Assembly (NCBI GenBank): GCA_022794215.1
Contig: JAAWEH010000006.1
Span: forward strand, 38,078 to 102,077
Length of the DNA: 64,000 bases
Reading direction: 5' to 3'
Origin: Oscillospiraceae bacterium
GTDB lineage: Bacteria > Bacillota > Clostridia > Oscillospirales > Oscillospiraceae
Shown: piece after piece, positions 52,421-61,645 of the stretch
Numbering within the stretch: position 1 is the first letter of the stretch
How the letters are laid out: each line of letters starts with the position of its first letter
Notes under the pieces: generated by a model
The model's input: the letters and a program-made list of their open reading frames with translations, nothing else
Database searches by the model: none
Told to the model about the DNA's origin: nothing
Translations under genes and position numbers: made by a program

Positions 52421-53188
52421 TTAATCCACATCCTCAGGGAAATAGCTTTCCAGCGGCAAAATGGGAGAAAGCTCCACCAGCACAGGGGAAAATCCCCCCC
52501 ACAGATCTGCCTTGGGCTGCTGAGTGAGGAGCAGATCTGCCTTGTCCGGCTTTTGGATCGGCAGGGACAGCACCGCCCGGAGCCCCCCCTCCCTGCTGTT
52601 TTCCAGCATCAAAACTCCCCCGTGGCGAAACGCCGCCTGCCGCGCCGCGACAAGTCCCAGACCTAAACCGCCGGGCTGCTTTAGCAGGGGATTCTCCTCC
52701 CCCACCGGGGTAAACCCGGGGCCGTCATCTCCAACGCTCACTCTCCAGCGGCCGTCCTTCACCTCGCCGTGCAGCGTTACCCGCCCGCCTTTGCCTGCCG
52801 CTTCCAGGGCGTTGGTCAGCATATTCAGCAGCGCCAGCTCCAGCAGGTGATCGTCTGCCATACCGATCACACTGCTGTCCTCCAGCCGCCAGTCAAACTC
52901 GATCCCCAACCGTTCGGCCATGGGCTCCATCTGCCGCCCCACATCCCGGCACAGTCCGGCCAGATCCAAAGGCTGAGGCTGAAAAATGCTCTCCTCATCG
53001 TAGGCCTCTATGTGGCGCATGGCCCGCATCAGCCGATAAAGGCTTTTGTTCATGGCGGCCAGATACTTTCGATCCTCCTGGCCCCCCTTTTCTTGCACCA
53101 GGGGCGTCAGCAGCTGCACTGCCGCTAAAATATCGCTCACCCGGTTCCGAACTTCGTCCAATAACTTTTCCTGGTTGCTCTCGCCCAT
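52421..53188 (-). CDS. Histidine-kinase-like ATPase lacking the phospho-acceptor histidine
   Basis: This 255-residue soluble protein has a helical N-terminal part (about 1-75) like a kinase dimerisation domain and an HATPase_c domain (about 110-245) with NMLTNALEAA (N-box), VGDDGPGF (G1) and GGLGLGLVAARQAA (G2). In the helix where HExRNP is expected it reads LDEVRNRVS, so Asp11 replaces the phosphorylated His and Arg replaces Pro. It has no membrane segment and no response regulator beside it. It may bind ATP and act as a partner or phosphatase rather than an autokinase. Start ATG has GGAGGGG. Confidence 0.8.
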   Translation of the reverse strand: MGESNQEKLLDEVRNRVSDILAAVQLLTPLVQEKGGQEDRKYLAAMNKSLYRLMRAMRHIEAYDEESIFQPQPLDLAGLCRDVGRQMEPMAERLGIEFDWRLEDSSVIGMADDHLLELALLNMLTNALEAAGKGGRVTLHGEVKDGRWRVSVGDDGPGFTPVGEENPLLKQPGGLGLGLVAARQAAFRHGGVLMLENSREGGLRAVLSLPIQKPDKADLLLTQQPKADLWGGFSPVLVELSPILPLESYFPEDVD

Positions 53189-53358
53189 TGCGTTCCCCTC
53201 CGTTATCTCTATCTTGCGCAGGAGCTTTTTTTGCAGTATACCAAAATATGGGTCTGTCTACAATCTCTTTTCGTATCTCTTTTTCTTTCCTTGTCGGATT
53301 TGTAGAATTTATGGGGGAATTTTTATAAAAATTTTTTCTCAAATCGGCATTTTTTCCC

Positions 53359-53387
53359 TTCCAAATTTTTTCTTTTTAGGCTATAAT
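53359..53387 (+). promoter_or_regulatory. Promoter of gap
   Basis: A perfect -10 TATAAT (53382-53387) lies 71 bases before the gap start, with only a weak -35 (TTCCAA, 53359-53364) at 17 bases. The leader is AT-rich. Confidence 0.55.
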
Positions 53388-53436
53388 CATAAATGGATAT
53401 ATCGTTAAATCCATCACAATGCGTAACGCCAAATGA

Positions 53437-54471
<1,035 letters not shown>

Positions 54472-54489
54472 GATTTTCCACCGATCGAC

Positions 54490-54525
54490 AAAAGGAGCTT
54501 CGCTTCCCGCGGGGCTCCTTTTTTA
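54490..54525 (+). terminator. Terminator of gap
   Basis: AAAAGGAGC (54490-54498) pairs with GCTCCTTTT (54514-54522), with a run of six T. The inner bases can extend the stem imperfectly. Confidence 0.85.
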
Positions 54526-54645
54526 TATCACATTTCAGCGTTACTTTTTGTCACATTTTGTCGAATTAGAAAAATATTTTGCTGATTCAGCGATTTTCGC
54601 ATATCGCATCGCAAAATCTCGGATAATTCTTCCGAGGTGAGGGCG

Positions 54646-54984
54646 ATGGATTATCAAAGCAGGATCAAGGCATTAATCGAAGATACCGATACCCGGCAAA
54701 AGTCTATGGCGGCCGCTCTCGGTCTGAATCAGAGTACGTTAAGCAATTATGTGACCGGACGCACCTCCACACCACCGGAAGTTTTGTCCAAAATCTCCCA
54801 ATACTTTCGTGTCACTACCGATTATCTCCTGGGTCTCACCGACGATCCCAACCCGCCCTATCCTGTCTCCCCCTCAGAGCGCGCCATGCTGGAGCGCTTC
54901 CGCTCCCTGAGCCGGAGCCAGAAAGAGCTTGTCCTCCAAAGCATTGACCTGATGGCAAAGCAAAACCAGCAGGACATCCCATAA
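54646..54984 (+). CDS. XRE/cI-family DNA-binding regulator
   Basis: This 112-residue protein has an N-terminal helix-turn-helix (about 5-60) of the XRE type: RQKSMAAALGLNQSTLSNYVTG, followed by VTTDYLLGLTDDP, which is typical of stand-alone regulators and phage-type repressors. The C-terminal part is a short helix. Target genes are unknown. Start ATG 54646 follows GAGGTGAGGG; the in-frame GTG three codons upstream overlaps the site. No phage genes are near, so it is probably a chromosomal regulator. Confidence 0.85.
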   Translation: MDYQSRIKALIEDTDTRQKSMAAALGLNQSTLSNYVTGRTSTPPEVLSKISQYFRVTTDYLLGLTDDPNPPYPVSPSERAMLERFRSLSRSQKELVLQSIDLMAKQNQQDIP

Positions 54985-54989
54985 AACCC

Positions 54990-55029
54990 AAAACCACCCG
55001 CCGTCAACAGGACAGCGGGTGGTTTTCTT
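54990..55029. terminator. Bidirectional terminator between XRE gene and rbsK
   Basis: An 11-bp stem (54991-55001 with 55015-55025) with A-rich and T-rich flanks ends both the XRE gene and, on the minus strand, ribokinase. Confidence 0.85.
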
Positions 55030-55050
55030 TCCTCCTCGGGAGCCTCCCTC

Positions 55051-55926
55051 TCAGCCCGTCACTTCCGCCCAGGTCGGGATGGAATCTGCGGCGCCGGGCC
55101 GGGTAACGGCAATGGCGCTGGCCTTGTTCGCAATGGTCATGGCCTCCTCCGGACTGCTTCCCTCCAGCGCCGCCCGGAGGAAGAACCCGGTAAAGGTATC
55201 CCCCGCCGCGGTGGTGTCCACCGCCTTCACCATGTTGGCCGGCACCCGGAAGCTCCCCTCTTCCCCGGCGTAAAGGCAGCCGTCCCCACCCAGGGTAAGC
55301 ACCAGATTCACCTGGGGATAGCGGCGGCGCAGTGCGGCGGCGATGGCCTCATACTCCGTCTCTCTGCTGAGGGCGGCGCCCTCCGTCTCGTTGACGAACA
55401 GCCACTTTACCTTCTCCAGCGGATACCCCGCCACCTTGTCGTCCATGGGGGCGGCGTTGAAGGCCACCTGCAGCCCCCGGCGGGCCGCGGCCTCCATGAT
55501 CTCCGCCACCAGGTTGGTCTCGTTCTGCAGCAGCACCAGGTCTCCGGGGGCAAACTGAGAGAGGATCTCCTCCACATACTCCATGGTCAGCATGGTGTTG
55601 GTGCCCGGATAGATCAGGATGCAGTTCTGGCCCGCGTCGTTGACCTGAATGATGGCGTGGCCGCAGTTGGCCTCCGCCGGCCGGATAAAGTCCACATCCA
55701 CCCCGCTCTCCCGGAGCTTATCCACCAGGAAGCTCCCCTCGGGCCCGATGAAGGCGGCGTGGAACACCTGGGCCCCGGCCCGGGCCAGGGCCACCGACTG
55801 GTTCAGGCCCTTTCCTCCGCAGTTCACCGTCAGGCCCTTGACCGCCTTGGTCTCCCCCGGCTGGATAAATTTCTCCACCCGGTAAGTATAGTCGATGTTC
55901 AGCGAACCAAAATTAACCACTTTCAT
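55051..55926 (-). CDS. rbsK: Ribokinase (PfkB family)
   Basis: This 291-residue kinase probably converts ribose to ribose 5-phosphate. N-terminal VNFGSLNIDYTYRV, the NCGGKGLNQSVALARAGA signature (a variant of GGKGANQA) and the C-terminal catalytic VDTTAAGDTFTGFF (Asp as base) fit ribokinase best. Related PfkB kinases act on other sugars or nucleosides, so substrate is family-based. There is no rbsD or transporter beside it. Start ATG has AGGAGG. It is a single gene between two convergent terminator and pentapeptide genes. Confidence 0.87.
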   Translation of the reverse strand: MKVVNFGSLNIDYTYRVEKFIQPGETKAVKGLTVNCGGKGLNQSVALARAGAQVFHAAFIGPEGSFLVDKLRESGVDVDFIRPAEANCGHAIIQVNDAGQNCILIYPGTNTMLTMEYVEEILSQFAPGDLVLLQNETNLVAEIMEAAARRGLQVAFNAAPMDDKVAGYPLEKVKWLFVNETEGAALSRETEYEAIAAALRRRYPQVNLVLTLGGDGCLYAGEEGSFRVPANMVKAVDTTAAGDTFTGFFLRAALEGSSPEEAMTIANKASAIAVTRPGAADSIPTWAEVTG

Positions 55927-55965
55927 CTTTCTGCCTCCTGTTTGTAATATTATCCGTCCATTTCC

Positions 55966-56574
55966 TCAGTTTTCTACCTTCATCCCGATCAGCCGGGCCA
56001 GCCCCACCGTCTGGTGGGCGCCCACTCTCAGCCCCTTTAATTCCCCAAAGGTTTCCGACACCATGATCCCCTCAATGTCGCAGCTGGACAAATCCAGCCC
56101 CTTCAGCGGCGTACGGAAGAAATTGACCCCCGTAAGATCACAGCCGGCAGCCTTCAGCTTATTCAGCTTACACTCCATCCACATGGACTGGCCGAAATTG
56201 CAGTCTTTCCAGCCGCAGCCCTCCCACATGCTCTGGGTGAAATTGGCCATCCGCAGCACACAGCCCTCCAAGCTGCAGCCCCGCCAGCGGCTGGCGCGGA
56301 AATCCGCCCCCAGCCCCTTGCAGTCTGCAAGAATGCAGTCCTTCCAGCGGCTGTCCGTAAAGGAGCAGTTGGAGAAATCGCACCCCTCCAGCCTCACCCG
56401 GTAAAAGGAGCTTCCCCCAAACCGGCAGTCTATAAAGCGGCATTTGGTAAAGCTCACATCGGTGAATTCCAGATCCCACAGTTCAAGACCTGTCACTGTC
56501 TCCCCCTGAAAGGCTTCTCCGGTCAAGCTCTCCTCTTCCTCCTGCCGGAGCTCTGCCACCCGCTCGCTCAGCAT
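55966..56574 (-). CDS. Pentapeptide-repeat protein (Qnr/McbG-like fold)
   Basis: This 202-residue protein is built of pentapeptide repeats with central Leu/Phe, e.g. CRFIDCRFGGSSFYRVRLEG and CDFSNCSFTDSRWKDCILAD, which should form a right-handed four-sided beta-helix. The C-terminal piece (SSCDIEGIMVS, GLARLIGMKV) is like the capping region of Qnr-type proteins that shield DNA gyrase. Resistance to quinolones cannot be inferred. Its start overlaps the stop of the AAA ATPase by seven bases, so both are made from one message. Confidence 0.85.
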   Translation of the reverse strand: MLSERVAELRQEEEESLTGEAFQGETVTGLELWDLEFTDVSFTKCRFIDCRFGGSSFYRVRLEGCDFSNCSFTDSRWKDCILADCKGLGADFRASRWRGCSLEGCVLRMANFTQSMWEGCGWKDCNFGQSMWMECKLNKLKAAGCDLTGVNFFRTPLKGLDLSSCDIEGIMVSETFGELKGLRVGAHQTVGLARLIGMKVEN

Positions 56575-58037
56575 CCTGTTTTCTCCTCCGCTTCCCCGCT
56601 CTCCTCTTCCTCCCCGGCGGCTTTTTTCAGGTCGTCGGCAGTGAGGGCCATCAGCGCCTGCTTATCCACCGCCTCCAGCGCCGCCACCCGGTCAGACTGG
56701 CAGGCCACCGAGCGCTCAAAGAAGTTTCGCACATCCCGGGCGTTGCCGAAGTTTTCATCCCGGCAGGCATACATTTCGTTCAAAAACTCCCTGGCATAGC
56801 CCTGGGCCGTCTCGTCCAGGGTATATCCGTTCTTCCCACACATGGACTGGAAGATGGAAAACATCTCCTGCCCGTTGTAATCCTCAAAGTAAAAATATTT
56901 GTTAAACCGGCTCTCCAGGCCGGGATTGGAGTGAACGAAGTCCGCCATCAGGTCGGTATAGCCCGCCACAATGACGATCAGATCCTTTCGGTGATCCTCC
57001 ATGTTCTTCAAAAGAACCTCCACCGCCTCCTGACCAAAATCGTTCTGCCCGGTGTGGCTGGTAAGGGCGTAGGCCTCGTCGATAAACAGCACGCCCCCGA
57101 TGGCCTTCGTGATGACCTCCTGGGTCTTGAGGGCGGTCTGCCCCACAAACCCCGCCACCAGCCCGGAGCGATCCACCTCCACCAGTTGTCCCTTGGACAG
57201 CACTCCAATGGCGTGGTACAGCTTGGCCAGCAGTCGGGCCACCGTGGTCTTGCCCGTACCGGGATTGCCCATAAACACCAGGTGGAGGCTCAGGGGCGGC
57301 ACCGGCAGCCCCTCCTTCTCCCGAAGGCCCCGCACTTTTACCAGATTGATCAGGCTCTTGACGTCCGCCTTTACCTTCTCCAGCCCGCACAGTCCGTCCA
57401 GCTCTGCCAGCAGCTCCTCCAGGGTGGGTTCCGGCTCCGCCGGGGCCTCCTCCTTTTCCTCCGCCGCCGGAACGGGAGTGGAAACCTGGGGGCCGCCGGC
57501 CCCCGCAGCGGGGCGCACCGTCACAAAATCCTTGGCGTCCAGGGGCGCCTTGCCTCCCTTCAGCCCGTCCTTGTCGCAGAGCTTGGTCAGGTTATCGGCG
57601 ATCCGGTTCACAAAGCCGGCCTCCCCCTCGCTCACCGCCCCGTCCACCGCGGCGAAGAGCAGGGCCATCAGCACAAAAAGGTCGATAAACCGCCGGGACA
57701 CCTGTCCCCCCGCCACCTTGTCGCAGGCCCGCATCCGGTGGAAAAAATCGGGGGTGGTCAACCCGGGAAAGTCCGCCACGCAGGTGCCCAGCTCCCAAAA
57801 CAGGATGGAGGGCGCCGGATTCCCCCGCAGATAGATGGCGTTATAATACTCCACATATCCGGCGGTGATAGGCCCTCCGTCGGCATTCCAAACTCCCAGA
57901 GCACAGGCGCGGAAAAAGTCGTCTGCCTCCCTCCCCAACCGCACTCGCAGGGTCGCGTCGGGCACGGTTTTCAGAAAGGTAGAAATATTTTCCTCATACT
58001 GCCGATGTACTTCCGCAGGGGAAAGTGGGTTTTTCAT
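56568..58037 (-). CDS. AAA ATPase, CbbX/SpoVK type, with N-terminal helical domain
   Basis: This 489-residue protein has a helical N-terminal part (about 1-185), an acidic linker and an AAA+ module (about 205-470). Walker A is GNPGTGKT (near 265), Walker B VLFIDEAY, with arginine-finger and sensor regions (GNARDVRNFFERSV). This module type is that of CbbX (rubisco activase) and SpoVK. Neither rubisco nor sporulation genes are near, so its client is unknown. It has its own promoter and overlaps the pentapeptide-repeat gene. Confidence 0.85.
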   Translation of the reverse strand: MKNPLSPAEVHRQYEENISTFLKTVPDATLRVRLGREADDFFRACALGVWNADGGPITAGYVEYYNAIYLRGNPAPSILFWELGTCVADFPGLTTPDFFHRMRACDKVAGGQVSRRFIDLFVLMALLFAAVDGAVSEGEAGFVNRIADNLTKLCDKDGLKGGKAPLDAKDFVTVRPAAGAGGPQVSTPVPAAEEKEEAPAEPEPTLEELLAELDGLCGLEKVKADVKSLINLVKVRGLREKEGLPVPPLSLHLVFMGNPGTGKTTVARLLAKLYHAIGVLSKGQLVEVDRSGLVAGFVGQTALKTQEVITKAIGGVLFIDEAYALTSHTGQNDFGQEAVEVLLKNMEDHRKDLIVIVAGYTDLMADFVHSNPGLESRFNKYFYFEDYNGQEMFSIFQSMCGKNGYTLDETAQGYAREFLNEMYACRDENFGNARDVRNFFERSVACQSDRVAALEAVDKQALMALTADDLKKAAGEEEESGEAEEKTGC

Positions 58038-58068
58038 GGGCGGTCACCTCGCTGGTTTTGTAACATTC

Positions 58069-58097
58069 ATTATACCAATGTTAAGGGAATAACACAA
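58069..58097 (-). promoter_or_regulatory. Promoter of the AAA ATPase/pentapeptide operon
   Basis: On the minus strand, -10 TATAAT (58069-58074) and -35 TTGTGT (58092-58097) have a 17-base spacer; it is 32 bases before the start codon. Confidence 0.65.
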
Positions 58098-58109
58098 GCA
58101 AAAGAAACA

Positions 58110-58127
58110 GCCGGGAGTCCTCCCGGC
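58110..58127. repeat. Hairpin between two divergent promoters
   Basis: An 8-bp stem GCCGGGAG/CTCCCGGC with a two-base centre lies upstream of both the leftward and rightward promoters, with CCTTTTG on the plus side. It may block readthrough from outside. Confidence 0.5.
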
Positions 58128-58140
58128 CCTTTTGTCTCTC

Positions 58141-58169
58141 TTGACTTTCCTCCCATTCCACATTACAAT
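58141..58169 (+). promoter_or_regulatory. Promoter of the cysteine desulfurase operon
   Basis: -35 TTGACT (58141-58146) and -10 TACAAT (58164-58169) have a 17-base spacer, 33 bases before the start codon. Confidence 0.7.
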
Positions 58170-58201
58170 TGCAATTACTGCGCTGCAAAGGAGAGGTTCC
58201 C

Positions 58202-59338
58202 ATGTCCAAACCCATCTATCTGGATCACGCCGCCACCACCCCCGTCTGCCCCGCCGCCGCAAAAGCGGCTGTGGATGTTATGACGGAGGGCTTTGGCAAC
58301 CCCTCCTCCCTCTATCCCCTGGGCCGCGCCGCCGCCAAGCGGCGGGAGGAGGACCGCTCCGTCATCGCCCAGGCTCTGGGCTGCGCGCCCCAGGAGCTTT
58401 TCTTTACCTCCTGCGGCACCGAGGGGGACAACTGGGCCATCGCCTCCGCCGTAGACTTAAACCGCAAAAAGGGCAATCACATCGTCACCACGGCCATAGA
58501 GCACTCCGCCGTGCTGGAGCCCATGAAAAAGCTGAAAAAAGAGGGCTTTGAGGTCACCTTCCTCAAGCCCGACGCCGAAGGCAGCATCGCCCCCGAGACG
58601 GTAAAGGCCGCCATCCGGCCCGACACCATCCTGGTGTCCATGATGCTGGTGAACAACGAGGTGGGCTCCATCCTCCCCGTCCGAGCGGCGGCAGACGCCA
58701 TCAAAGCCGCCGGCTCCCCCGCCCTCCTGCACACCGACGCCGTTCAGGGCTTCCTGAAGCTCCCCTTCTCCCCCAAGGATCTGGGGGCCGACCTGGTAAC
58801 CGTCTGTGCCCACAAGATCCGCGGCCCCAAGGGGGTGGGCGCCCTTTATGTAAGGAAGGAACTTGCCTCCAAACTAAAGCCCCTGCTGCTGGGGGGCGGC
58901 CAGGAAAGCGGCCTGCGCCCAGGCACCGAGGCCACCGCCCAGATCGCTGCCTTCGCCGCCGCGGTGAAGGCCTGGGAGCCCAACTATGCCGAGGGCATCC
59001 GTGCGCTGAAGAACTACGCCGCCGACACCTTCGCCGCCATCCCCGGCGTCACCCTCATCAGCCGCGGGGACGCCCCCCATATTCTGGCCATCTCCCTGCC
59101 CGACTTTTCCGGCCAGTCGGTGGTGGAGGCCCTGGGCAGCCAGGGGATCTGTCTCTCTTCCGGCTCTGCCTGCCACCGGGGAAAACCCAGCCATGTCTTT
59201 GCCGCCATGCCCCTGCCCCCCAAGGTGCAGTACGGCGCCATCCGGATCTCCTTCGGGCCGGAGTCCACCAAAGAGGAAGTGGATGCTCTGGCGGCGCTTC
59301 TCCGGCACATCTGCGAAAAAAAGACCCTGCTGTTTTGA
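58202..59338 (+). CDS. Cysteine desulfurase, NifS/IscS-like
   Basis: This 378-residue PLP enzyme takes sulfur from cysteine for Fe-S clusters or thio-modifications. N-terminal YLDHAATTPV, the PLP lysine in VCAHKIRGPKG and the sulfur-carrying Cys in SSGSACHRG are all intact. The catalytic loop is of the long flexible type. No iscU or nifU is next to it, so the acceptor is unknown. Start ATG 58202 has AAGGAG eight bases upstream; the open frame extends 11 codons further. It starts a three-gene rightward unit with the MATE and SGNH genes. Confidence 0.93.
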   Translation: MSKPIYLDHAATTPVCPAAAKAAVDVMTEGFGNPSSLYPLGRAAAKRREEDRSVIAQALGCAPQELFFTSCGTEGDNWAIASAVDLNRKKGNHIVTTAIEHSAVLEPMKKLKKEGFEVTFLKPDAEGSIAPETVKAAIRPDTILVSMMLVNNEVGSILPVRAAADAIKAAGSPALLHTDAVQGFLKLPFSPKDLGADLVTVCAHKIRGPKGVGALYVRKELASKLKPLLLGGGQESGLRPGTEATAQIAAFAAAVKAWEPNYAEGIRALKNYAADTFAAIPGVTLISRGDAPHILAISLPDFSGQSVVEALGSQGICLSSGSACHRGKPSHVFAAMPLPPKVQYGAIRISFGPESTKEEVDALAALLRHICEKKTLLF

Positions 59339-59405
59339 CCGCTTAGCGCTCCCTTCTGTGAGAGGGAATGCTCAATCCCCCTACATTCTCTTTTGAGGTG
59401 ATCTC

Positions 59406-60782
59406 GTGCTCTCCTATATGAAACGGGGCCCTGTTTTTTACCGCAACGTAGTTGCCCTGGCCATCCCCATCATCCTGCAAAACCTTATCACCAACTCCCT
59501 GGGCCTTCTGGACACCTTTATGGTGGGCCGGTTGGGGGAAACCCCCATGGCTGCCGTCACCCTTGCCAACATTCCCATCTTCGTGGTTCAGCTCATGACC
59601 TTCGGGCTCCAAAGCGGAGCCAGCGTCCTCATCAGCCAGTTCCACGGCAAGGGGGACAAGGGCTCTATCAACGAGGTACTGGGCATCGGGTTCTATGTGG
59701 CCGGCGGCCTCACCTTCGCCTTTGGCTGCGTCATGTTCTTCCTTCCCCTGCCCTTCATGTCCCTCTTCGGCAATGATCTCGCCGTGGTCGCCCTGGCCGC
59801 CGAGTACGCCAAGATCGTGGCGTTCTCCTTCCTGTTCGACTCTCTGGCCCAGGTCTATATCGCCGCCCACCGTTCCATGGCCAACCCCATGCTGGGCCTT
59901 TACATTCTGGGCTCCTCCATGGTGAGCAACACCCTTCTCAACTGGGTGTTCATCTTCGGCAAGCTGGGTGCGCCCGCCCTGGGCGTCCGCGGCGCGGCCC
60001 TGGCCACCCTTCTCTCCCGTATGCTGGAACTGGTCATCGCCGCGGGGCACATGGCCTTCGGAAAGAGCTTCCGCCTCCAACCCGGCCGGCTCCTCCGCCC
60101 CAGTCGGGCAATGCTGAACCGGTATGTTCGCTTCGCCACCCCCGTCCTTTTTAACGAGACCATGTGGGGCCTGGGCACCTCCCTCTACCCCACCATCATG
60201 GGCCATATGGCCTCCTCCCAGGCGATCCTGGCCGCCTACGGCTTGGTGGGCAACCTGGTAAACATGTCCACCGTCATGGTCTTCGCCATCGGTGGCACCA
60301 CCGCCATCATCATCGGCCGGGAGATCGGCGCCGGCCGGCGGGAAGAGCTTTACGAGGTGGGGCTGACCCTGAATACCCTGTCCATCCTTCTGGCCATCGT
60401 GGTGGGGGCCGTTTTCATCTTCCTTACCTATACCCTCTTCTCTCCCGTGCTTTACCCCCTGTTCCACCTGTCGCCGGAGGCCGCTGAGATCGCCACCATG
60501 ATGAGCCTGGTCTCCTTCCTCATCCTGCCTCTGCGGGCCTTCAACACCACCAACGTGGTGGGTGTCCTCCGGGGCGGCGGCGATGTAATGGCCGCCTCTA
60601 TGATCGACCTGGCTCCCATGTGGCTTTTGTCCCTCCCCCTGGCCGCCGTAATGGGGCTGATCCTCCATTGGGGCATCCTGCCGGTGTATCTGACCATGTC
60701 CCTGGACAACCTGATAAAATTGACCTTAGGCGTCTGGCGCCTGCGCTCCAAAAAGTGGATCCGGGATGTGACCGCTGTGTAG
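59406..60782 (+). CDS. MATE-family multidrug/metabolite efflux transporter
   Basis: This 458-residue membrane protein has twelve hydrophobic helices in two related halves, with MATE patterns such as DTFMVGRLGETPMAAVTLAN near residue 40 and YGLVGNLVNMSTVMVFAIGG in the second half. MATE proteins export cationic drugs or metabolites in exchange for Na+ or H+. The substrate is unknown. The start is GTG 59406 behind GAGGTG. It follows the desulfurase by 67 bases without a visible terminator. Confidence 0.93.
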   Translation: MLSYMKRGPVFYRNVVALAIPIILQNLITNSLGLLDTFMVGRLGETPMAAVTLANIPIFVVQLMTFGLQSGASVLISQFHGKGDKGSINEVLGIGFYVAGGLTFAFGCVMFFLPLPFMSLFGNDLAVVALAAEYAKIVAFSFLFDSLAQVYIAAHRSMANPMLGLYILGSSMVSNTLLNWVFIFGKLGAPALGVRGAALATLLSRMLELVIAAGHMAFGKSFRLQPGRLLRPSRAMLNRYVRFATPVLFNETMWGLGTSLYPTIMGHMASSQAILAAYGLVGNLVNMSTVMVFAIGGTTAIIIGREIGAGRREELYEVGLTLNTLSILLAIVVGAVFIFLTYTLFSPVLYPLFHLSPEAAEIATMMSLVSFLILPLRAFNTTNVVGVLRGGGDVMAASMIDLAPMWLLSLPLAAVMGLILHWGILPVYLTMSLDNLIKLTLGVWRLRSKKWIRDVTAV

Positions 60783-60800
60783 CGGAGAAAGGAACCCTCT

Positions 60801-61454
60801 ATGACCGTCCTCTTTATCGGCAACAGCCACACCTTTGTCCACTATGTCCCCGCCCGCTTCCAGCGCTTCTGCTCTGAGAGGGGCACTCCCACGACTGCGG
60901 TGATGCTCACCCACCCCAACGCGGGCCTGGATTGGCACCTGAACCAATCCCAGACCTACTTCAACCTAATGTGCGGCGGTTTTGACGCCGTCGTCCTTCA
61001 ACACAGCGCCCACCCCTTCCCCGGCCGGGAATCTCTGATAAAGGCCGGGGAGCGTCTGGCCGCTCTGACCCCGGAGGGGACGCGCCTTTTCCTCTACATG
61101 CCCTGGAGCGAACGGGACAACCCCGCCGGCCAAGCCCTTATCACTCAGGCCCACCGGGAACTCTCCCTCCGCATCGGCGCCGCCCTCTGTCCCGTGGGGC
61201 AGCTGTGGTGGCAGCTTCGCTCCGCCCACCCCGACTCAGAGCTCTATTTCAGCGACGGGGAGCACGCCTCCGTCCTGGGAGCTTCCCTGGCTGCCGCCGT
61301 CATTGGCCGAACCCTTCTGGGCCTTCCCCTGGCCCCCGAAGCCTGCTGGTCTGACGCCCAGGCTCTATCCCAATATGACCTTGATCCCCGCATGATCGAC
61401 CTTGCCCCCAGTCAGGACGGCAGCTTTGCCCTCCGCCCTTCCGCCGGAGCTTAG
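60801..61454 (+). CDS. SGNH-hydrolase-like protein
   Basis: This 217-residue protein without signal peptide has the first block FIGNSHTF, with Ser8-like nucleophile position as in the SGNH/GDSL family, a later block and the C-terminal SDGEHASVLG with Asp and His of a hydrolase triad. It resembles the DUF4886-type group. The substrate may be an ester or acylated glycan, but nothing shows which. It is 18 bases after the MATE gene and ends at a terminator, so it is the last gene of that unit. Confidence 0.75.
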   Translation: MTVLFIGNSHTFVHYVPARFQRFCSERGTPTTAVMLTHPNAGLDWHLNQSQTYFNLMCGGFDAVVLQHSAHPFPGRESLIKAGERLAALTPEGTRLFLYMPWSERDNPAGQALITQAHRELSLRIGAALCPVGQLWWQLRSAHPDSELYFSDGEHASVLGASLAAAVIGRTLLGLPLAPEACWSDAQALSQYDLDPRMIDLAPSQDGSFALRPSAGA

Positions 61455-61482
61455 CAGTCTCCCCCCTCCCCCGCCAGTTTCC

Positions 61483-61518
61483 ACCGCCCCTCCGTTTTTC
61501 GGAAGGGCGGTCTTTTTT
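61483..61518 (+). terminator. Terminator of the desulfurase-MATE-SGNH unit
   Basis: A 12-bp stem with one mismatch (61483-61494 with 61500-61511) and a T5 loop ends in CTTTTTT. Confidence 0.88.
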
Positions 61519-61563
61519 GCCTTTTTCAAAAAAATATTCATATTTTATTTACAACCCCAGCTA

Positions 61564-61592
61564 TTGACATTCCAAGTCCGGGGTGGTACATT
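61564..61592 (+). promoter_or_regulatory. Promoter of the hrcA-grpE-dnaK operon
   Basis: -35 TTGACA (61564-61569) and -10 TACATT (61587-61592) have a 17-base spacer and stand directly before the CIRCE element. Confidence 0.85.
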
Positions 61593-61596
61593 ATCT

Positions 61597-61623
61597 TTAG
61601 CACTCAGGAAAAGGGAGTGCTAA
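61597..61623 (+). promoter_or_regulatory. CIRCE element, HrcA operator
   Basis: The perfect inverted repeat TTAGCACTC-N9-GAGTGCTAA is the classic CIRCE sequence. Bound HrcA represses the operon at normal temperature. It lies between the promoter and hrcA. Confidence 0.98.
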
Positions 61624-61645
61624 AATCTTGTGTGAGGTGAGCGGC

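Noticed and set aside
59343..60668. Minus-strand open frame of 441 codons opposite the MATE gene
   Set aside because: Composition is dominated by Gly, His, Gln and Asp, and no ribosome site or family motif is present; it is a shadow.
61455..61560. Continuation of transcription from the SGNH gene into hrcA
   Set aside because: A clear terminator at 61483-61518 and a consensus promoter with CIRCE separate the two units.
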